DNA of 64,000 bases. Source: Linderina pennispora (taxonomy: Eukaryota > Kickxellomycota > Kickxellomycetes > Kickxellales > Kickxellaceae). The stretch lies in contig NW_024468251.1 of assembly GCF_002104995.1 (NCBI RefSeq), positions 372,001 to 436,000 of the forward strand. The letters are read 5' to 3'. A program made the position numbers and the translations under genes. Position 1 is the stretch's first letter. Each line of letters begins with the position of its first letter. The notes below the pieces were generated by a model, which worked only from the letters and a program-made list of their open reading frames with translations, searched no databases and was not told the DNA's origin. Of the stretch, positions 56,092 through 64,000 are shown piece by piece.

Positions 56092-56512
56092 TCTCTTATG
56101 TAGAATCTATGGTATCTCGAGAAAAGAAAGAAGAGACTGAATTTCGAATTAGAGAATTCAAGAGGAGACAGAGTTGGAGATATTATCACCAACAGCCTGT
56201 CAAGGTCCCCAGCGGAGACTGCCTTGCGCCAGTGAGGCGAAAAAAATGCCAGAGATTATCGCCCACCCTTTGGAAGCGGGCTCCGCCTGGCTGAGCGATA
56301 AGCACTCGTTGTGATCAGGGCGAGAGATTAGATGAGGAAATAATAAGTCGATCAGCAGATCCGATTACCGTCAGCCCAAAATCACGCAATCCCACCTGGT
56401 GCCGGTGACCGCGCTTGCTGGTCCAGGGCCTGCTACCACGCTGCCGCCGCACTGCGTTTCGACTCCGCAAGAATCACTCTACCTGCTATCAGCTCGATAA
56501 TTCCTGTATACT
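56092..56512. other. divergent intergenic region, RIP1 / MSM1
   Basis: 421 bases between two genes for mitochondrial proteins with opposite orientation, presumably carrying both promoters. No further feature recognised. Confidence 0.45.
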
Positions 56513-58210
56513 ATGCTCCGGCTCCTGAGCAGCAACGCACGGACGCGCCTAGCCGTCTCAGCAGCTGCGCGCAGGCCGCTCTCGACATCAGCCCTATGGC
56601 AGGACAAGGCCAGCCAACAACTTTTACGTCACGACCCCAATCTTCTACGTGAACTCAGTCCCGCACATCGGCCACTTTTACTCGATGGTACTAGCCGACA
56701 CAATTAAGCGGTACCACGAGCTCCTGGGCAAGACAGTCAAGCTGTCGACCGGCACCGACGAGCACGGGCTGAAGATCCAGCAGGCAGCCGAAAAGGCCCA
56801 CGAGCAGCCGCTAGCCTTCTGCACAAAGTTTTCGGACCGGTTCCGCGATTTGGCCACAGGCCTCTAACATCAGCAACACCGACTATATCCGCACAACCTC
56901 CCCAGACCATCCATAAGGCGGTGCAGCATTTCTGGAACGTCCCTGGTCGACCGCGGGTACATCTACAAGGGCGAGCACTCGGGCTGGTACGCAGTCTCCG
57001 ACGAGGCGTTCTACACAGAATCGCAGATAGAGGAGCGGATCGATCCGAAGACAGGCAAGCCGGGCATGTTTGCGATCGAGTCAGGTCAGCCTGTTGAATG
57101 GATGTCAGAGGTCAACTACAAGTTCCGGCTGTCAGCGTTCTGCGACAAGCTGATCAGGTGGATCGAGGAGACCCCAGATGCGATTTACCCAGAAATCCGC
57201 CGCAACGAAGTCCTAGGATGGCTGCGTGATGGCATGGACGATCTGTCGGTGTCGCGACCGCGCAGCCGCCTGCAGTGGGGCATCCCGGTGCCGGGTGACG
57301 CCGACCACACAATATACGTGTGGGTTGACGCGCTCGTCAACTATGCAACCACCGACTGGATATCCAGTGGACCGCTGCCAATACTCCGCGCTTCTTCCCG
57401 CCCGATCTCCAGGTCATCGGCAAGGACATTGTGCGCTTTCATGCCGTGTACTGGCCTGCGCTGTTGATGGCCGCTGGACTTCCATTGCCGAAGCGCATCC
57501 TGGCGCACGCGCACTGGACGATGCAGGGACAGAAAATGTCCAAGAGCAAGGGCAATGTAGTCGATCCATTCCAGGCCATCGCCCAGTACGGCCTAGACCC
57601 GATCCGGTACTTTATGATGCGCAACGGTGGAATAGCCGACGACGGCGACTACTCGAATGAGCAGGTTGTAGTCCGCTACAAGAAGGATCTGGTCGGCCAG
57701 CTCGCCAACCTCGCTGCACGCTGTCTATCAGAACGCCTTGGAGCTGACCTGAACGTGTTTGGCGAGATTGGGACGCCGGGAAGCTGCAGCTGCAGCAGAC
57801 CCATTCGATCGGGCATTGCGAGATGAGCTGATCCAGATGCCTGCAAAGGTCAAGGCACAGTTTGACACCGGCGAGTTCGGCCGCGGGCTCTCAGTCATTT
57901 TCGATGCACTGACGACGGCCAACCGCCATGTGTCTGATTCGGAGCCCTGGAACATCGTCAAGCGCACCGATCCAGAGTCGAAGGCGCGGCTCCAGGCTGT
58001 GCTGTTCTACTCACTCGAGGCTGTGCGGCTCGCCAGCATCATGATCCAGCCAGTTATGCCTGACAAGGCCGCACAGGCTGCTGGACCATCTTGGTGTGCC
58101 AAAGGAGGAGCGCCAGTGGGAAAGACGTGGAGTTCGGCAGGGGGTGGCAGTCGCCTGGGCCGAAAACGCAGGTGCCTGGTGTCGCCCAGCTGTTCCCGAA
58201 GCTCGAGTGA
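56513..58210 (+). CDS. MSM1: mitochondrial methionyl-tRNA synthetase
   Basis: Charges mitochondrial tRNA-Met. N-terminal presequence MLRLLSSNARTRLAVSAAAR, then after one shift NNFYVTTPIFYVNSVPHIGH with the HIGH motif, KLSTGTDEHGLKIQQAAEK, GYIYKGEHSGWYAVSDEAFY, EVNYKFRLSAFCDKLIRWIE, HTIYVWVDALVNYATTDW, LPKRILAHAHWTMQ and KMSKSKGNVVDPF (KMSKS loop, about 57.54 kb). The anticodon-binding part follows (ALRDELIQMPAKVKAQFDTG, ASIMIQPVMPDKAAQ), ending GVAQLFPKLE at 58210. About 565 codons, typical for mitochondrial MetRS. Five or six one-base shifts (near 56615, 56866, 56940, 57375, 57775, 58105). Confidence 0.92.
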
Positions 58211-58350
58211 ACCGAGCTGATCCAGTCTTTTTGTGCTGTTTGCGCGCCACTTGCTTGAGTCAAAAAAAATACTTTTACCTGCTCCTAGTTCCACCTCCTT
58301 TTTTGCTACTTTACTGCATTTTGCCATAGAAACATTCAGGAGGATTCAAC

Positions 58351-58855
58351 ATGATTACGATTAGACAGGCACGGGCGGGCGACCAGATTGGCATGCAGAA
58401 CTGCAATTTGCATAATCTGCCAGAGAACTACCAAATGAAGTACTACCTGTACCACTTTGCGACCTGGCCGCAGCTTTCCTTTGTTGCAGAGAACGAGCAA
58501 GGGCGGGTTGTCGGCTATGTTTTGGCAAAGATGGACGACGACGCGGGTGCGCAGCCGCCACTGGACGGCCACATCACATCGCTCTCCGTGATGCGCAGCT
58601 ACCGGCGGCTCGGGCTGGCAGACCGGCTGATGAACCAGGCGCAGAAGGGCTATGGTCGAGGTTTTCGGAGCAAAGGGTGTGTCTCTGCATGTGCGCGTGT
58701 CGAATACTGCCGCGTACTCGCTGTACAAGAACACCCTGAAATTCGAGGTTGATCACACCGAGGAGAAGTACTATGCCGATGGCGAGGACGCATATGCGAT
58801 GAAGAAGGATTTGACTGGCATGTACTTGAACGAGAAGAATGATTTGGACTTTTAA
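58351..58855 (+). CDS. ARD1: N-alpha-acetyltransferase catalytic subunit NAA10 (ARD1)
   Basis: Catalytic subunit of NatA, which acetylates nascent N-termini. [72 protein letters not shown] (acetyl-CoA-binding R/Q-x-x-G-x-G/A, here RRLGLA), [20 protein letters not shown] and [15 protein letters not shown] are all characteristic. One extra G near 58650 shifts the frame ([13 protein letters not shown] after repair). Length of about 168 residues is shorter than the animal protein (235) because the acidic tail is absent. Confidence 0.95.
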
Positions 58856-60250
58856 CATAGCCACTGGTGGAGTTTGTGGATCTGTTCATAATGCAAAATT
58901 GAAAAAGCACGTTACAAACATGTACACCTGTGAGCTCATATGTGACATATTTGATAGATGTGGCAAACGCAACTACTATGTCATATAGAATGTGGATGGC
59001 ATGACGTTCAGCAGACTCCACCCTGAACCTCTGCCACCAATTTACAGCCGCTGACAAGTTAATAAAGATGAAGAATACCTATTGAAGAAAATAGCCTACT
59101 GAACCCTGACCAGGGGTGGCATCAGCACACCCACACGCGGTGTCGTGAAGTGGCATGTTGAGCACCAAACTATCGCCATTTCCAAGCGAGTCCTCCAAGC
59201 GATCTGAGATTTCTAGACTCTCGGAAATGCAGTAATAAATCCAAATGCCCTTCACAAACTGGCCGATGGTTTGCGTTGTGTCTCAGGTATCGATAGCACT
59301 TGGATAGACAGCCTCCTGCAACTGTCTGGAATACGCTTACTCTCCAAGCACCTTTTTCACGATCGTATATTGAGCGTATGAAATATGCTATATGAAAGAA
59401 GGAATGAAGGAATCGCCAGGTGAAAGGAGCAGGTGCCTGCCTTAAGTAGTAGCACTAGTCGCCTGGAATAGTATGGAATGGCCATTGTGGCCTAAGGGTC
59501 CTGATCCATGGGTTCCTGAAATCATGTGGATTTGGAGCCGCATTGACATATTTTACATGTAAATCAGCGTTCATCAGTGGAATTTTGATGTGTTTGAGGA
59601 TTTTGAAATGTATTTACTTTGAATATCAAGATCAAAGCGGGTATTTGACATGTGGCCATGTCCTGGCCAGGTGGAGCGCTGCACCGTCGGTTTGATGCAA
59701 CTGATGCGCCCTAAAAGGGGTAAAAGAGAATGAATTACCAAAAACGGCAGTATCCGAGTTGGCCATTTTACAACCGCTTTGGTTGGCTACCAGCAAAGAC
59801 AACAAACTCCTTGGAACAACTGCGAATGCCTTAGCAGCCATGGAAATGATTGACCTTGGCACCAGTGGAAATATTAGCGGCTGCCGCTGGTAATCGCTGT
59901 AGCGAGAGTAGGAGTACGTAGCGTGGACAAGGTACCAAATAGTGGCACCACACACGGCTCTGTGGGTTCTCTAGCCCATGTGACAGTATTGAAGTTAGAA
60001 GCCCGAAAGGACAAGTTCTACCTGAATACTGGGGAGAAATTACGATAGTTGGGGTTGGAAAGAGCTATGCGCGGATTGAAGTGGCAACAAACAAGTATAT
60101 TGATGTAAGGCTCAGAAGGAAGAGGGAAACTGTCAGGCTGCTGGTGGACAGCAGGATACCTGATTATAAGGGAACAGCAAAGGGCGACCTCAACATGGGA
60201 TGCAGCTGATCCAGGTGTGCAACCATATCACTAAGACATTGGTAAGTAGG
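58856..60250. other. AT-rich intergenic with repeat copy A and an open-frame fragment
   Basis: 58.86-59.6 kb: no feature seen. 59.64-59.96 kb: repeat copy A (separate entry). About 59.97-60.21 kb: an open plus-strand stretch (EVRSPKGQVLPEYWGEITIV, then GVGKSYARIEVATNKYIDVR and a stop) that looks protein-derived, perhaps from a mobile element, but I recognise no family. Confidence 0.35.
59636..59955. repeat. dispersed repeat, copy A
   Basis: Shares blocks, in the same order, with 62.70-63.35 kb: TCCTGGCCAG, a TAAAAxGG(G)xAAA segment, ACAA(T)AAACTCxTTGGAAC, GAATGCCTTAGC and GACAAGGTAC. On the minus strand both encode AAKAFxVVPxSLLxLL. Copy limits are approximate. Confidence 0.6.
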
Positions 60251-61789
60251 CTACATGGGTTTGGTGAGAACCAGGCGGCAGTCGCGTTGAGGATGTGCTG
60301 GCGTAGTGACTGCGTAAATTACTGATTCCATCAGTTTCGGGTATCCACTGTCATCCAGCACGCTTGGTCCGAGGTGGGTATAATCATTGGGCAATGACAA
60401 GTCGTAGTCCTTGAGCATGTTGGCGAGGATAGTTGACACCTCTGCCCACGCCAAATGACGGCCAGAGCAGATCCGGACTCCAGAACTAAAGGTCAGAAAG
60501 TTGGACCGCGACTTGTCATTATCCAAGAACCTAGTGGGATCGTATTTGAATGGCTCATTCCCATGTGCTCTTGTGGATGCTTGTACCAGAATAGCTGACA
60601 CATATCTCCGTTCCTTCAGGAATGAAGTGGCCCTGCAGTGTTATCCCACCAGGCGGAGTTACACGAGGTGCAATTACCACCGGGGACGGGACACAGACGG
60701 AGTGCCTCGTATATGCACGCCTCGACAAATGGCAACGACTTCCTGACATCTGCGTATGTGATGACATGGCCTGCTGCGAAATTGCTGCGGACTTCATCCA
60801 CAGCCCTAGCACGTATCTCAGGATGCAACATCAGCAAATGCGTGGCCCACTGTAGCGCGTTCGAGGTCGTTCCAGTGCCTGCCAACATCATTTCAATTGA
60901 CGATGCGTGTATCTGTCTCTCATCCATCGGGGTCTTAGGATTCAGGATCCTGTGCGTCAAGGAATGCCCTGCAGCAAATCCGCCGGCTTCTTGCCACCTT
61001 CAGCCAAATGCCTCCTACGCGCAGCAATAGAATTGTTGCAGTGGTGAATAAGCTTCCCATACTGCGACTCCCAGTGCCAGATTGCCAAGCGAAAACGGAA
61101 AGAACTTGAACAGTGGCATTGCTCCATGAATGCCGTGGACTGTGATGGCCGCCTCAACCCAGTCTGCGGCCTGTTACATCATTATCCTTCAATCCTCGGG
61201 GCTCTGTTCCAAAGACCAGTGCGCTTATTGAATCCAGTGTTGCGAGTGTAAAGTCGCGGTTATAATTAATCTCAATGCTGCCGCTCAAGCTCTGCGCTAA
61301 CTCGCTGTCCCATTTCGACTTGAGTCCAAGAATCCCATAGCGCAGGATGTCATGTTCCATTTTGGAAATATAAGCAGGATTGAAGTACGGCCCCAGCTGG
61401 CGTTTAAGCATAGAAGCCACCTTTGGGTTGCGCGCGCTAACCGTGTTTTCAACCCCAAAAGTATCAAATCCTATGTAAAAATCGCTCTTTTACAAAGGCA
61501 TGGGAGGCAAGCACGGTCCTTGATATCTACCGGATCAGAAATTGAAACTGCGTTTGGTCCAATGACATAGATGTCGCCGTACATCCTAGTGCTCCTTTTT
61601 GTCCATTTGCCCCAACTTGACCAGATAGAATGAATGAGCTGTGAGCGTAATGGTGTCACACGGGCCAGGAATGAGCCAGGGAATATGACGTAGTGGTGAA
61701 AAAAATAGAGCGTGCACAATCTTGTAGCTTGCGTACCCCCCTGCAATAATGGCAACCAGGCGGACAGTGATGCTCCAGTTGAAGTACAT
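60251..61789 (-). CDS. cytochrome P450 monooxygenase
   Basis: Membrane-anchored haem monooxygenase, substrate unknown. N-terminal hydrophobic anchor (MYFNWSITVRLVAIIAGGYA) followed by a proline hinge (PLRHIPWLIPGP). Then GDIYVIGPNAVSISDPVDI, ENTVSARNPKVAS, LKRQLGPYFNPAYISKMEHD, the I-helix AGTGTTSNALQWATHLLML (oxygen-binding AGTGTT), the K-helix EALRLCPVPG (ExxR), VTPPGGITLQGHFIPEGTEI, and the haem-binding loop FSSGVRICSGRHLAW (Cys ligand). About 500 codons. Five or more one-base shifts; because essential genes nearby show the same damage, a functional gene is likely. It lies between two copies of a dispersed repeat. Confidence 0.85.
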
Positions 61790-63843
61790 AAGGATGCTCT
61801 CCCAGAGCACCAAGTTGAAAAAGAAACATTGCAAATGCTGCTGAAATAGTGGTATACGAACGAATATAGTGATGAGGAGAGCACACGGAGGAGCATATGG
61901 GATCCTGACAGTGGACTGGTGTATGTACTTATATTGGCACCAAGACGGATGACAGTCGGGGGGGTTTTATTCGAGTAACAGTAAGGCTAGTGCAAAAGCG
62001 AGAGAACCCAAGGGCGGTGTGGGACAGTGAAGAGAGAACGACACAGTGTCATGAAGTAGAGCCCATGGCACCTAGAGAAAGCAGCCGGGCTAGGGACGGT
62101 GCACTATTTGCCCATGAGACTGTGCTATTGTCTCTGTAGTTCCCAATTCGCATTGCTGCTACTCCTGAGAAACACACTTCCTGACCCACGGTCAACAATG
62201 GTCTCTGTGTTGCGCCCCTAGCCAGTTGGTACTAACAGAAGCATGTATTTCGGCCCTTGTCTACTCGGAGGATCGAGTGCAAGATATGAGGTGGCTGATC
62301 AGACACAACCAAGTGGCGACATGGATGGTAGCATTCAGCTTGTTACAGAGCTGAGTCTAATTGCATCAAATTCAGGCATGGGTGAAGAGCAGCCAGACCA
62401 ATATCCAGGCTCCAAAAACGCAACCTCCTGACCCCTTGGCACCGGTGGAAGCCCCTGGTGATGACGTGTAGCCTGCAATGAGAAGCCCTCGCTTATAGCA
62501 ACCTCCGAAGTCCTTTCTATTTTATACTTGTTGATTTCAAGTAGTAATATTTCACATATATACCATCAAGCGAACTTCAAACATTTCCTCTATTGGCTTC
62601 TGCCAGCTTGTTGTGGTGCTTTCTATATAGGTATGCAAATTTTGTATTTTTGAAAAGCATTATTTGCGTGGAGAATAAGAAGAGCAGAACAGAAAAACGA
62701 GGGGGAGGACATGGCATATGGCTGCGTCCTGGCCAGTGATGTGTCCCATCAACAGAGATTCGATGCAAGACGCATACACTGACCAGGTACAGCCATTGTA
62801 TAGGTTGCAGGTCCAGAGTCTGACCGTGCATTGTCCTCCAGGGGGTCGTATCCTTTAAAAAGGAAAAAAGGGTAATGGGTTTCTGACAACGCCACCAACC
62901 GAAATGGCTATAAAATAGTCACTTCAGCCGGGTAGCAGCAAGAACAATAAACTCATTGGAACTACTATGAATGCCTTAGCGGCATCGGAAATGGATGCCA
63001 TGATGTTACGACTCAGCTCGGCTTTTCATCGACGCTACGTGGTCACTCAGCTCTCCGCCAAGAAATCAGCTCCAGCGACCGGATATTGGTTGTAAATCGT
63101 GGTATTCGCTATCAGTGTTCACGATTCGCAGCGGACTTTCTTCTTAGGCAGCCTGTGACCCGGTTCTCAGAAACCGTTGATGGTAGCACCTTCGCTGTCC
63201 TGAATGCTATGAAAGGTGTTCAGACACACCTCGCCCTTTGGTAGGCTATTCCCCTTTCATACGATAAACGATACCTGTGGAATTATTAGGGATTGCCACT
63301 GATGATCCCTGCGGCCAAAAGTAGAAGCAGGTAATGTTGACAAGGTACAGGGTTGTCCACCACCTTGCGTAGCTTCTAAACGCTGCAATGGAATCTTCAA
63401 AAAGGGCGAACGCACGGAGCTCTTAACTTTCCTTCCCCCTTTCCCTTCACTTTCTCCTCAGCTTAGGCATTTTTATTCTTAAACCAATACCGCGGAAAAC
63501 CTAGCGAGGTGAGTGCTGACTATTGAGTGTTGCCATATCGCCCTGCTGTCATCGAACTGTGGTTTGACCAGCTCTTTTTATACCTGCAAATACCTGCATT
63601 TGATCTTTCGTGAGTGCCGCTATTCATTAAACCAGCTGCTACTAATGCTTATTTTCTTGAATAGTCGTCTTCTGGCACTTAGTACACGACTCATTCCAGT
63701 GCAGCGGAGTAAGCACCTGGTTGTGTCTTTCCCCCTCATTGTGTCTGTATTCTTGCATCCTTGCCAGGAATCCAGTCTGCGCAGATCGATTTGCCTCGCG
63801 ATGCTTCGGCTGTGAGAATTCCTGGGAAAAGGGGCTTCATAGC
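61790..63843. other. intergenic region, repeat copy B
   Basis: 61.79-62.69 kb: no supported feature. 62.70-63.35 kb: repeat copy B. 63.40-63.52 kb: a CT-rich leader-like tract and a GTGAGT donor near 63510 might mark the 5' end of a transcript on the plus strand, but no convincing frame follows. Confidence 0.35.
62698..63345. repeat. dispersed repeat, copy B
   Basis: Diverged copy of the sequence at 59636-59955; see there for shared blocks. It contains longer spacers than copy A. Confidence 0.55.
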
Positions 63844-63951
63844 TTAAATGCACTCTGCTTGCCAGTTGTACGCTGGTGGCCGTCGTCGAGGCCGAAGCTG
63901 GCGATATTCCTCATGAATCTCTTTGATCATGCCGTGCGGAATATCAAGATG
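63844..63951 (-). CDS. probable last exon of a gene entering from the right edge
   Basis: Minus strand: a CTAAC branch-like sequence and AATCCAG acceptor at 63952 precede a 35-codon frame (HLDIPHGMIKEIHEEYRQLR, then PRRRPPAYNWQAECI and a stop). The peptide has protein-like composition. No family recognised; gene otherwise outside the window. Confidence 0.35.
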   Translation of the reverse strand, partial: HLDIPHGMIKEIHEEYRQLRPRRRPPAYNWQAECI

Positions 63952-64000
63952 CTGGATTTGTGGTTAGCGAGTCTTAGCCGGCTTGAACTACCGATCCTTG

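Overview
The window reads as nuclear DNA of a filamentous, early-diverging fungus. Genes are closely packed on both strands, coding sequence is GC-rich, introns are mostly short (GTAAGT-type donors, CTAAC-type branch sites), and the core gene set is fungal (UTP20, EDE1, VPS9, FES1, POL31, SSN3/CDK8, Rieske protein, mitochondrial MetRS, NAA10). A secreted GH24 lysozyme, a BRCA1-like RING-BRCT gene and a remnant of a fast-evolving F-box/LRR-like family make me favour Kickxellomycotina (Zoopagomycota). That placement is an inference from memory, not a search result.

Layout. 1-8.05 kb: UTP20 (5' end outside the window). 8.7-10.8 kb: propionyl/acetyl-CoA synthetase-like gene without a presequence. 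11.1-11.9 kb: small secreted Cys protein. 12.0-13.6 kb: HORMA-PHD-winged-helix meiotic gene (HOP1 type). 14.2-18.2 kb: EDE1. 21.1-24.0 kb: diacylglycerol kinase. 25.0-37.4 kb is the accessory region: a damaged Fanzor-like (eukaryotic TnpB/OMEGA) gene, a 4.7 kb Ty3/gypsy chromovirus, an HMG-box gene touching its 3' LTR, the GH24 lysozyme, an orphan signal-peptide fragment and an F-box-like pseudogene. 38.1-58.9 kb is dense and mostly housekeeping: a YGQPQ-repeat protein, a mitochondrial paralogue of the acyl-CoA synthetase, an unusual Cys/His-rich small heat-shock protein, peroxisomal thioesterase, VPS9, FES1, POL31, SDF2, PRL phosphatase, BRCA1-like gene, SSN3, Rieske protein, MetRS and NAA10. 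58.9-64 kb is AT-richer and repeat-bearing, with one cytochrome P450 between two diverged repeat copies and the probable last exon of a gene entering from the right.

Almost every long gene, including essential ones, has one to about ten single-base frameshifts, several at short homopolymers. I read these as residual assembly or sequencing indels, so such genes are annotated as single genes with approximate internal structure. The retroelement and Fanzor-like locus differ: they also carry point mutations in key residues or lack catalytic segments.

Functional themes: chromosome and DNA maintenance (HOP1, POL31, BRCA1-like), proteostasis (FES1, small HSP, SDF2, NAA10), endocytosis and trafficking (EDE1, VPS9, DGK, PRL) and short-chain acyl-CoA metabolism (two acyl-CoA synthetases, peroxisomal thioesterase). 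The most unusual items are the BRCA1-like gene, the Fanzor-like relic, the mosaic retroelement and the metal-ligand-rich small HSP.
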